From assembly GCA_004026145.2 (NCBI GenBank), contig CP034986.1, positions 9,523,197-9,587,196 on the forward strand: DNA of 64,000 nucleotides, read 5' to 3'. The notes beneath the pieces are model-generated. The model was given only the letters and a program-made list of their open reading frames with translations, did not search any database and was not told the origin of the DNA. The first letter of the stretch is position 1; each line of letters begins with the position of its first letter. Of this stretch, positions 39,801 to 52,200 are shown piece by piece. Source of the DNA: Takifugu bimaculatus. Lineage: Eukaryota; Chordata; Actinopteri; Tetraodontiformes; Tetraodontidae. The position numbers and the translations under genes are program-made.

Positions 39801-42800
39801 GACAGAACGGGGGTGCAGGCGGACCTGGTTAGCATTTCTTAGTGGAATCAGCATCCATCCGCAGCAAGAACAGAGCGGCGTGACTAGAAAGGCGATAGCT
39901 AGCATGTAGCACGGCGCGGGGGGGGGGGGGCAACTTTAAACGCAAGCTCCTGATGCAACGTATGTTGCCCAAGTGCCCCTGGCAACTGTCCTGTGGGGGG
40001 GAAACCTGTGTTTTCTGTTTCATGTGAACCAAGAACCCTTCACATGAGAGAACCAGAGGGGTTTGGGGAGGGGGGGGGGACCACAGGCCCCACAGGCCCC
40101 AGGCTGTCTGGGGAGCCTGATGGGAACAGAAAAGACTTTCCCTGGGCGGCTGATCCGGGCCGTCGGAGCACGCTTACCTTAAACTCCAGCTCCATGCCGG
40201 TGACGTTTTCTCCGCCCTCTATCTGCGTCAGTTTCTGGATGTAGGCGTAGAGGTTCCTGGCGGGCACTTCGGTGGTGCCGCAGTTGACGGCCTCCAGCAG
40301 GGCGTCGTGGATGAACACGTACTGGTCCTCCGTCTGCACCATGTAGTTGCGCTGGGCGCGCATGAGCGTCACGTGGCCGTAGATGTCCACCGTCTTCTCG
40401 TGCTTGATCCGCTCCAGCATGGCGTCGATCACGATGAAGCAGCCCGTGCGCCCCACCCCCGCGCTGCGGTCAGAGGGGACACAGACGGGCGGGTGAGGCA
40501 ACAATTAGCTGGGTCGGGGTCAACACTGGTGCATGATGGGACTTGTAGTGCGTTTAAGGTGAAGTGTCTCTGAACGCAGGGGGGCCGAGGGGGTTGACGC
40601 TCTGATCCGGACCCACCTGCACTCCGGAACTCTGAGCTCATCACTTATGCAACCCCCCCCCACATGTGGAAAAAACACAGGCGCAAATTTTTTGGAGGGT
40701 TTTGTTAATGTGGCAACTTATGAGGAGCGCAGCTGGCTTCAATTTATGCCGTTACATTAGCGGCGCGGCGGATGAACAAGAGCGTTGGAGGGGGCCCTGA
40801 AAGGCAGGCCTCTCGATTAAGATTCACATCAGCACCTTTTATATTCATGAGTAAAAATGGAGAAGATAAAAGCACGCGCGGGGGGGGGGGCAGCTTTTCG
40901 GAGCAGTTAAGGCTACGGCGTGCAAACACCCTCCGCTTTTCTCTTTCCTGACAACGTCGTTACGGTGGCAAATCTTTTTGGCGAAGCCCTCCTCCCACCC
41001 CCCCCCAAAAAACCAGCGTGCTGACAGGTCCTCGCCCGGCGCTCCAGAGTAAATAGGTTATTCAATCCATTAAGCCGACATGCCTACGAGGTGCGAGGCT
41101 CGCGCCCGCGCCGCCTCCTTCTGATGGAGCATTTGTTTTTCATTTGCTTTGGGGGGGGGGCAGAGAAAGAGGGAGTAAAGTTGGTCCCCGGGGGCCGCGG
41201 CTGCCTAATGTGCCGTGGTGCACGGCTGCAAATGGAGTAAAGACGCGCACGGGAGTCGCTGGCTTTAACAAATTATCAGCTGATCGTGTAAAAATGGCCG
41301 ACGTGGGCGGAGTCAGACTGAACTTGAAGCTCCACACCGCCGCTGGGCTCCAGCAAAATGTGCCTTTGACTGGGGGGGGGGGGCGGGGGGGAGACGTGAA
41401 AGTCTCTGAGGGATATGTGAAGGATGGATCTCTTCCAGGTGTTCCACGACCTGGGACGCGGGATCTCGGAATCCTTCCCGGCTGTGGCCAAAAGAGCCCA
41501 ACATGGAAGAGCGATGACCTGCGAGACAGGAAGCGACGGGAAGAGGAGGGCGCTGGCCACCTTCCTCTCTCCTGGACCACTGGAAAAGGCTCGGACCCTG
41601 GCTGGATTCTATTTTTGGCAGGTGGCTCTGAACGCTTAAAGGAGGCGGTTGAGGAATCCGTCGGAACGTTGGTCGGGAAGGGGGGGGGTCAGCTGGCAGC
41701 CCGGCCGCACTAATGACCTGACAACGCCTTCTCCGGCCCAGCTGCTTTGGACGTCCACACACATTAAGTGTCAGACTAATACGCTTCCCGGGAGTTTGGG
41801 GAATTGCAGACGGGCGCGAGGATGCAGTGTGAAATCCAGCTGAAACCGGTCCCGGGAAGATAAAACCGGAGCGCCGGTGAAAGCAATTACATATGTATTG
41901 TTGGCAGATATGTAGCTGTCAGCTAACCTGTCAACCCGGCGGCCGCCATTGCTGCACCCCCACTGCGTGGCGGCGCTGTTCACCGGAGCGCGGCCGGGAA
42001 GAGCCAACGGGATTCTGATGAGCCACAAACCAGGACGAGGTCCTAGCGAGGCGGCAGCGGCGCCTGCCAGGGAATTGGGCAGTGGTTCGTTCCACGTGTT
42101 CCGTCTTCCTGGCAGCGACGCAGCGCCAGGCTAGCTGATGCTAGCTAGTGAAGCTTCTGACTCCGCCCTGTTTTATCGTTAATTACAGCCGTGTGGTGAT
42201 AAACGGGGCCACATATGAGCGACCTTTGACCTCTGTCACGTCTGTAAGCTGCTCTTTAGGCCTCTAACGAGGAGGAGAAGGCAGGTGACAGCAGCTGGAG
42301 CGAGACAGCCGGGGAACTGGCCCGGTCTGATTGATGGATAAATGAACTGGTCTTATCTCATCTGTGGCTCCGTGTCGAATCGGAAATCTTTGTCCCAAAT
42401 CCTCTTCAAAGCTGTCGGCTCGGCCGGATCGATGGGAACGCGTTCAGACAAGTCAAATTAGGAGGAACCTCCGCAGTTTCCCGTGTTTCCGATGAAATCG
42501 AGGTCGGGCTGATCCGCTTGGTGCTCCACTCGGAGCCTCTTTTGACACTTTTCCGACAGAAAATGGAAGGAAAAGGCCCCAAATATTTGTGTTTTTCATG
42601 TTTAAGAGCCGTCTCCTTTCTAATTGGATGCTTTAAACATGCCTCCGCTCCTGAGGGTTTATTTTTATGTCCACAAGCTGCCCGGCAAATTAATCAACTG
42701 TTAATTACAGGCAACAAAAGTTTATTTTTTCCCCGTCTGCTTTTATCTGGACATTTTTCATCTGCAGCCGCTCCGGCGCTGTTTTGCCAGTCAAAGATTG

Positions 42801-43217
42801 GCTGCGTATTAAAAAAGAAACGGTCAAACAGGAATCTCAAAGGCTTTGCCAGCTTAGAAATGACGCTATCTGATTGGGAGCCAGAGGAATTAAAAGCCCC
42901 CATCGGCAAAACGACATTAATTCCTCGGTTCATTGTAAAAAGTCAGGATTTTCAATTTGAAGCGATTCGGCAGCTCGCTCTAATTAACTCCAGCATGTTG
43001 GAATTCTAATTCTTCGCTAATCCCTCTTTTGCCTTTTTTTTGTGTCACTTCCTGACACGGGTTTGTGTATATTACACTCTTTTAGCCGCCTTCACGGGGA
43101 CCCGCCGAGTTCTGCCGGAGACACAAGTCACATCTGCAGGAAACAAAGTTGGCCGGAAAACTATGACGCAACCCTGATGGGGGGGGGGGGGCTGAGGCAA
43201 CTCGTTACAGCTGAGGA

Positions 43218-43258
<41 letters not shown>

Positions 43259-46200
43259 ACAAGCTGCTTTCTCTCTTGTCGTCTTTATGCTGTGATGTTT
43301 ATTTGGATGAATTTCTTGTTTTTTTTCCCCTCTGCTGAGATTCTGCCCCCGTAAACTCCAGCTAACTCCGGCTAACTCCAGCTAACTCCAGCTAACTCCA
43401 GCTAACTCCGGCTAACTCCGGCTAACTCCGGCTAACTCCGGCCTGTCCTCGTCTTTCCCCCGCGTTCATGTATTCATCCTGAGGATCCTGTCCTGTGGTT
43501 TCTCACCTGCAGTGCACCACCATGGGCCCCGCGTCCGGAGGGTTGCAGGCCTTCACCCGCCTGAGGAAGGCCAGGAACAGGGTGGGGTGCTCGGGCACCC
43601 CGTGGTCCGGCCAGGCCGTGAACTGGAACTGCCGGACCTCCCTCTTCTCGCTGGAGCCGTTCTGGTGGTGGAGACGGAGAACAGGTTAGTGGTCGGCCTC
43701 AGACCCGGCGCAGCGTGTGTGGACAGAAGCTCCGCACCTTAAACAGCGCGAAGGTCCTGACGCAGTAGGTGGCCAGCTCCACCGTGTCCAGCAGCGTCAC
43801 CTGGATGAGGCCGTAGGTGTCCGTCCCTCTGGTGGGCCAGTACTGGTCACATTTCACCTGCGGGGGAGACAAATGTTGCCCTGACGTGAGCTTCTTGGTC
43901 CGTTTTAGACGAATAAGCTGTGGCATCGCAACATCCCAGCAGTTGTGGAGGAGGACCGCTGAGATACTCCTAAAATTATAACGCTAACTCCACAAAACTG
44001 CAGCAATTAGCATGCTAATGTGAAAAGCTAAGAAAACATTTTTGTGCTTTCATGGTTTTCATGCAGATCTTTGAATTTATGCATAAAAAAATCTATCAAA
44101 ATGAATAATATAAACAGGAAAACAGACTGTTTGAAGATAAGAGTCGTCTGTTTTCCATTTAGAAGCAGCGGTACGAATTTATTTGCGTTGCAGATCGTGC
44201 AGATAAAGAGGGGAAACTGCTTTCTGGACTGAGTCAGCGCGAATGCTAACGCGCTGGTCAATCTCTGCCTTCGCACCGTGAAGGTCAGCAGCTTGTGTGC
44301 GAGTCAGCTGTCACGCGTTTAGCGGGGAAATTAAAGGAGCGGTGTGAGCGCTCGCGGCGGCGTCCTGAGGGGTCTGACCCTCGAATGGAGCCAGGAATTC
44401 CCCATTTTCCCCAAGTTCTGCCACCCTGTACACTAACCCTAACCCTAAATATTATTGTTAACCCGTCAAGGCTGCTAATAGATGCTGAGTGTTAGCGCTA
44501 GCTCAAGCTAGTTTATAATGAATTGACTTTAGCACGTCTGGGTGGAGCTGACGGTGGCGGCGTGCGTACCCTCGACCTCTCCTCCAGTTTGGTCATCATG
44601 ACGATGTTGGCGCTCCTCTGCTCCCAGATCATCCTCCAGAACTCCCCGAACGTCTCCGGCAGCGCCCCCTGGGTGGCGATGTAGGCGTTCTGCTTTCTGT
44701 AGCCGTCGATGTAGTTGGCATTGACGTAGTCGCTTCCCGGGATTCCTAAAGGGGGATTGAGCAACAGCATCCCACACACGCGAGGCTAGCATTAGCTTCG
44801 TTTTAGCGTCTCCCCGCATCCAGGGGCGTCGCGTTTGCTATCAACGGCGTCCCTCCGCCGTATCTGCAAACTGCCACGCTGATAAAAGCCCGAGTGTGTG
44901 GTCCAGAGAGAAACAAACCGACGGGAAAAACTAGCAAAACGCCCCCCTCCCAGCGTTCCCTTTGCTCCCAGCCAAATGAAAGCTGCAGCTGCCTTTTCGC
45001 GTCCCAGCCGATGCTTCAGGACTGGCAGTCGAGGGGCTTCGTGCACACATGGTGGCCCAAGATAAGTCTCATCTGCATGGACGCCACGTATCAGAGGACC
45101 CCCCCCCCACCATCACCACCACCTCTCCTTCACTCGCAGGTAACTTGTTCAGGAGGAAAAAAAGGAGAGAAAATGAGATGCAAACATAAAATACCCAGAA
45201 CGGGGCTTTTTTCCTCTCCGCCTCGCCCGTCTCTTCCCGCCGATATTGTCCGCGCTGCCAGGCGCCGCTACATTACCGTGATGGACAAGGGATGAGCGCA
45301 ATTAAGCCCACTGTATTTCAAAGTGAGAGGCAACACGGCGAGAGGAAGACATCAGTGTGGTTTAATGAGAAGGTGGACGCCGCAAATGGATTCTGCCTTT
45401 ATGTGCTCCGTCACTCAGGATTTATGGAAAACAAATGCTGCACCGGGGAAAAGCAGAACCAGTTCAGACGGCAGCACGCCGCTGCTTTGGACCGCTTGGA
45501 ACCGGACAGCGTTCCGGATCAATGTCACAACCTTCAGTGGAAACGGGAGGGGGCATCTATGTTAGCAGCTAGCCACACTACTAGCATGCATAAATACTGG
45601 TTTTAGAGGTGAAAAGTGACCAGTAGCCTCTGCATCAGTGTGTGACTGACCATCTAAACGGCTAGCTTAGCTCGTAGCCTGACTACGCAGATGCAGATGT
45701 CTGATGCAGCCGCCAGCTGAGGGTTTAAATCCCCCAGATCCCTCCAAATCTCTCTGAATCTGGAAACGCTGCAGCTGTCTTCAGGTTCTGATGTCAAACC
45801 CCACAAATCCCCCATTGTTCATCAAATCCAATCAGAGTGAACAATAGCGGCGTGTCCGGCCAGACGGACGCGCGCCAGACGGAGCGCAGGAAGTGCCTCG
45901 TGGCCCCCTGGCTCACGCTTCCTGCTCGCTGCAGGACCAAAGCTGCAATATGGCGGCGCAGGTGTGTTTCCGTGGGCGGCTCATGAAGCAGCACAGCTGT
46001 GTCGGGCGGGGGGGCGGGGGCTCTGCTCGTGCCACATTAGCAGTTATTACTCTGTTTATTTTACTTGAGCCTCGCTGGAGCGGCTGAACGGTTAATTAAA
46101 GATCTCCGTGTGAGCACTTTCTCCTCCAGCAAACTGGCCAAGCAGCCGCGAGGGGGGGGGGGGGGGTCTGAGAGGGCCCGGACCGCGCGGCGGCCTCAAC

Positions 46201-49200
46201 GATGTCAGCGCCGCTTCCTGTCGTCGTCCGTGTTGCTGACTGCAGAATCGCCACTTTTTAATGAGACTCTGCCGACATTGAATCGACTCTGCTGAATTTA
46301 AATCTCTCTTTTAAATCCAAATTGGATGCGTGCGTCAGCATCTGAGGGAAAATTGCCTTTTTCTAAAGCTTCGGCGGCGGCTAACGCGGGCTAACGCGGG
46401 CGCGCCTTTCAACCGCACGGCGAGGTCCCGCCGAGGCGGCCCAGATGTGGGTGGGCGTCGTACCGTCGATAGCGGAGAGCAGGACTCTGGAGTGGTCGTA
46501 GGCGATGACGTTGGCGTAGCGGTTCTTTGGTTTGTTGACCTCCAGGTTGGAGTGCTCCCACGTGAACTGCTGACCCGGGTCGATGGACTGTGGAGCAGAA
46601 GAAGACGCGTCGTTACTCCGCCAACATTCATCTGCATTTACATATTCTGGACTAGCGGCACCGTCAGCGCATCGTTAAATACGCAAGAAAATGGCAGCCC
46701 GATCCACGTCAGGTCCCCGCTCATGGACTGGAGCCAAGTGGCGCCCATGGCGGCGCGGAGCTCCGTCTAAGTCGACACTTTTAGTGCGATAAGACCGGCG
46801 GCCCAGGAGAGGCTCTTTATCAGGACCAACAGATGAGATGTTCAGCGTTTCCTTCCGTATCGCTCAGACTTTAAGCTAATTCCTAGCGGCGGACGCACAT
46901 TTTGTCTTCCTCTTCAGGATATTTGAAGTGTCGCTGCGCTTCTCTCACCTCCGTCACGCCGTAGACGAGCCACCGTTTGCCCCCCCTGAGCCTTGACCTC
47001 GTCGCCCCCTCAGAGGGTCGCCCCTCCAGGAGAGTCCTGCCGCCACAGACCCGTCTACGCCGCGCTAACAGGACCGAGCTCCGCCGCGTTAAGGGCACTT
47101 GTGTTTAAAGGGCTTCTGCGAGTCTAATCGCCCCCAGAGCAGATATCAGTGACGGCCGCGTCCCCCGAGGCCGCAGCGCGACACTTCAGAGCCAGACTTG
47201 AACTTGAGTGCGGCGCTGTTATCTCGCTGGACGGGTATCAGGGCGGCTGCAGCCTTTCGATGCTCCAGTCTCGGGCTTTATTAGCTGGATATTAACCGCG
47301 TTTGTTCTCTCAGCCGCTCTGACGTCTGGAGGCAACACTAGCAGCACCCAGAGCCGTTAGCCTCTAACCCGATTAGGGCTAACATTTAGCAGATGTGAGA
47401 CCAAGGCTAGCCGTGTTAGCCACACACCAGGGGAATCTGGCGCTTACTTCATATTCCTGGGAAAACTTGAGGTTGTCGTTGGCCTTCAGGCGCTCCAGAT
47501 GATCCGCCAGTTCTGTCACGGGGATGGGAGGGTGGCTGGTCATGCCTGTCAATCAGAGGGACAGCAGGTCAGTGGTCATCTCCTGAGAGAGCGGCAGACC
47601 AAGCACAGGCCACAGCCGATCAGGAGATAAGCAGCGCGTGTGCTTGACAGGAGGGATGGAAGAGTGGCTCGTTAGGCTAGTTCGTTCACTCAAAGCAGCG
47701 GCCATGCTCGGAGAGAGGAGATGGACACAGAAGCCAATGAGAAGCCACCGGGACCCCCCCTGCGGGGAGAGAAGGAGCGTTACTGGCACGCACGATGGGC
47801 GGTTAGCGTGATGGTCAGTAGAGGAGCACAGACATCCCAAATCAGGACTGGAAATGTTAGGCCGGGTGACGACGTCTGCTTTGAGTGGTGACGCGCTCGT
47901 GTCAAACTCCGCCCCCTGTGATGACGCAGCGGCGTTAGATGAGGATGGGAGGTGCCAGACGAGGCGGAAACATGTCAACAGGAGGGAATCGAAGGCTACC
48001 GGAAACATGACAAATGCATAATCGAGAGCAACTAACTTGACAAATGGAGGTTACTGGGGTGACTGGAGGCACCTGAACCTGTGGAGGAAACGGCGCGTGT
48101 GATTAAATACGTTGCAGATGTTCAGAGCAATGTGATGGCGACTTTTCTTCACGACAACAGGAGGAAGGTGGCGGGAGCTAGCGATGAGCCAGGTGTTTAT
48201 CAATGGAACATTCATTAGCGACATGCTAGAAGCTCGGCTAGGTCAGAGAACTAAAACAGGCAGGCCGGGGATGCTAACGACGCCGCGGAAAGCTTCAGGT
48301 TTAAACTCTGATGTTTGCTTCATGTCCCCCCCCCCCCCCGGTTTGAGTTTCTCCGCTGGCGTTAGCCAAGTGGGCATTAGCTAATGGAAGCCGAGCCTCA
48401 TTTTCTCGCCCACTCTGGCGTCTCGGTGGAGACGGTGGAGGGGGTTTGGATGGCGGCACCCACCACTCAAAGCCCATTTTCACCACTGGGGGACAATGAA
48501 GGTGCCAATTCCACGCTGTGGCCACCAAGCACCCTCCAGATGAAATTGTCCGCTGGGGGTTAAATAGGTGAAAGACGAGGTGGTGATTTTGGGGGGGGGG
48601 TTGTAGAGGTGGGCTGGTGTCGAAGTGCTAAAATAAATGTTTGATCCTTTTCAAACACTGAAAGAGCCGAGAACTCTGAGAGAGGCTGTTTCTGGGATGG
48701 GGGGGGTCACTCGGAGCCCCTCGCCAGGATGAAACAGGCGTAATGCCCCCCCCCCCCGAAGAGCGTTCATAAATATGCATCGTCTCTCTGCAGAACCGGG
48801 CCCGCGGGGATAATTCATCCTCCTTTCAGCCCGGCTGACCTGAAAATACCACTTTGATATTCCGCCGTTATTGACTCGCCGCACTCGTCCCGCGGCGGTT
48901 CGCTTCAGGAGGGGGCGGCGGACGCGCCCCCCCCTCCTGTTCGGTTGATAAATGGACCGCGGCACCGGAGGTGTGAGCTGCGGCCGCGAGGCCGAGCGGC
49001 AAAGGTCAAATCCCGCCGTGGTTACAGCTCCTCGACGCCTCACGGCCGGGCGAAAAGTCGTGGCCACCGGGCGCCGCTGCGAGTTAGCGCCACGCGTCGC
49101 CGTGACCTCGATGAGGACGGCGGCGTCTGCGGGGGGGGGGCGGGCGGTGTCCAGGCTGCACTCCTGCCTCCACTCTCCCTCCGAGCGGCGCCTCCAGGGA

Positions 49201-52200
49201 GGCGACCGCCGGGTCCCTGACCCCCTAAACACCCGCGCGTCCTCCACCTGCTCGCCGCCGCATTCGCTCCGGTGATGGCGGCGCCCCCCCCCAAGGGGCG
49301 GAGCGAGGGCTGGCACCTACCAGGCGTCTGGAAGTTGAGGCGGCGCAGCTCGACGGGGTCGGTGGGGTGGTGCAGCGGCAGCTCCTTGCTGTTGGGCAGG
49401 CTGCCTTTCCTCGCCTCCGACTCCGCTCTTTTCCTGCGCAACAAAGCGAAAGCCGTAATTAATTTCCCGACGTGGTTCTTTCAACCGCAGCCTCAGAGCC
49501 CGCCTCCCGGTCCGAGACACGCGGGCGAGCGTGTAATTAAAGAGGTTGGCGACAGCCCGATCAGGCCGTCGCGCAACAACCTCAAATACTGTGTTTAAGG
49601 TTCGAGCCGTGACGGCGGCGCCGCTGTCACGCGCTAGCGCGGCGCTCCGCTGTTGCTAATGTGTCGGCATTTTCACGGAAACAACAAAAGCTATCAAGTT
49701 TGCTAAAACGCTAGCATGAACACTGGAGCTGGTTTGGGCAGAAACTCTGTATGAATTAGACTTTTATTGTTATTTCCTTAATTGTTGAGGGGATTAAGGG
49801 GATTATTCCCGTCTTACCTGTCGGGTTTGCTGCTCCATCGGTCAGCAAGAAAACAGAGAGACACAGCGTTAGCGCTTCAGAGCGTCGGCGTCCCGCAGGG
49901 TCAACCGCTGCGCGACTGACGCCGACCCGCATCCCTCTCGCTTCTTGTGCACGATTAGAGACGCACGAGGCTGAATTATTCCGCACCAGGGGTCTTTTTT
50001 TACATAAAAAATATCGCAGTTTTCCAGGTGCGTCCTGGATTTGTGGCGTGCAGCTCTGCCGATCACGGCGGTTTTGGCTGATTGCTTCTTGTCGGAGCAT
50101 AAAAGTCGCGGCGTGACTCTTAATTGCGGCGCCCGTGTAAAAGCCTCCGTTGTTAAATCTGCATATTCGGGAATTACGAAGCAGCATCGCAAATGAACAA
50201 ACGGGATTAATTTTCCTGCGTTTAGTTTGCCCGTTTTGACCCGAATCTACAGGAAGCAGGTGTGTGTGTGTGTGTGTGTGTGTGAGTGTGCGTGCGTGCA
50301 GAACCGATGCTAATGAAGCTACGCGCCGCTCTATAGGGCGTCAGCTTAAGAGTTGTTTTCCAGCAGAAAGGTGTCCTTCCGCAGGAAAATAGATCCAGAC
50401 AGGAGAAGGATCTCCCGGTGATGCGGCCAGCGCTCCCTGAAGTGACACGGACTCGGTAATTGACGCGGTGACGCTTGGACGCCTCCTCGCGCTTGTTCAC
50501 TTTCAGTTCACCTTCGTGTTAAAATGGAGCAGAATTAGATCCAAGGACAATAAATTACACGGGAGCGAGATGGGATGAAGCGGCGCGCTTAAATCTCTTA
50601 CGCCACGTGGCGAGCGACGGCTCTTTTGTCTTCGGTGTGCTGACTCGTCACCTGCTAATCTCTGCGTCCGCTAACGAAGGCCGGACGTCTGGAAAACGCC
50701 GGGGCGAGCGCTCGCTGTCTCATTCATTGGCGTGACGCGGCTGAGCAGGAGGGCAGAGGAAGGTCGCGGTGGATGTCTGAAACTCTTTGTGACGGGGGGA
50801 GGGGGGGTAGAGGAGTGCACCCTCGGCTAGCAAGGCTCCCCTCCTCCTTCAGGCTAGGCTACCGTTTGGTAGCTTAGCTTTAGCATCTTTTTGTCCCCGC
50901 GAGTGCGTAAAATAGGACCATCGTTAGCATCCAAGGAAGGTAAATCGGGTTTCCTGCGCGAGGCGGATTCAAGCTATCAGAAACGCGCTAACGTGTCGTA
51001 TAAATATAGTTGAACAAAAGTTGTGGGCACGCGCTCACCTCTTGTACAGCAGGATGGCGATGACGATGCATATGATGAAGACGACGGCTAACACGGGCCC
51101 CACCACCCAGATGAGGCCTTCCTCCTCGTCGATGATGGGCTGGGGGTCGATGTCGGCCGACACGGCCGGGTCAGAGTAGGGGCTCGTGGCGTACATGACC
51201 TGAGTGGAGAGAGGGAGCAATATTCTCTCCTTTCAGACCTGGATTCACATCACAACTGCGGGAAAATGATAATTAGCAGCTAATTCCGAGGTTTTTCCAG
51301 CCAACCAAAAGCCATCCGGGGTATCTGCCCCTCTCGGGGGCGCCGATTGAACTATCTCACGTCCCGAAAGGAGATAAAAACGGAAAAAAAAAGAAGTCCT
51401 GTCGAGAAAAAGCTCAACGCTTCAGAGGGCGAGCGAGAGAGCTGCTCTGTCAGTCATTATCGTTTTCTCTCCACCTGAACTGGGGGGTTAGCGGGGGGAG
51501 CGCCAGACGGGAGCGTGGAGCCTGCAGCTCATCAGATCCATCATCAGGCCTGCGGCTGCCTAATCGCCAGGCTGCTGGTCTTCCCCGGCAGGCAGGCGGG
51601 CGGGCGCACGTACACGTACACGTACACACTGGCTGCAGCGCCGCAGATAAGCTGGACGCCACGTAGGACGCAATTAAAGGGGAGTTCTCTTATCGAGGTA
51701 TTCCTGCGATCAGCGGAGGTCTTCGGGGGGAGCTCTCCCTAAAGGGTCAGCTTCCCGGGCTTCTGCTTTTTTATTTCTTTAAGGTGGAGCCTGAAAAATC
51801 CGGAGGATACGGTGGATGTACGCAGCAGCTGTGGGGACGAGGGCGAAGAACTGGCAGCCCAGAGGGAAGGAAGCTAACGCTGCTAAAGGAGAAGAAGCTA
51901 AAGTCTCTCACGGGCTGCCAACAGAGCAGCCGTGCAAATGTCCCGCGGCTAAATATACCTGAATTATTCACAGTGAATTGGAAGAAAGTGTAGCTAATTA
52001 GCATTAGCAGCCCCAGTGACGTCGGAGGAAGCCGTAGGATTAAAGTAGCAGGAAAAGTGAGCTGCCCACGTATATACTTACGTTCTCCAGCATCTCCACG
52101 ACGGCGAGGACGAACAGGACGTACTCCTGGCCGCTCTGCAGCTGCTTGTTCTCGAACTCGCCGTACATCTTGCCGTCGCCCAGGATGAACTCTTTGGGGA

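Larger units (their letters stand above)
40464..43506 (-). other. ptprd intron, largest complete one in the window
   Basis: This 3-kb intron separates the D1 catalytic-cysteine exon from the rest of the P-loop. It holds the 10-bp and GT repeats at its 5' end, several G runs (about 40885, 41150, 41370-41390) and A/T-rich complex stretches at 40660-40860 and 42580-43020 that could be regulatory. An open frame on the plus strand (42518-43009, 163 codons) is not recognised. Confidence 0.8.

Noticed and set aside
48651..49316. 221-codon minus-strand open frame downstream of the juxtamembrane exon
   Set aside because: It is driven by high GC content (few stops), sits in an intron after a good donor and resembles no family.
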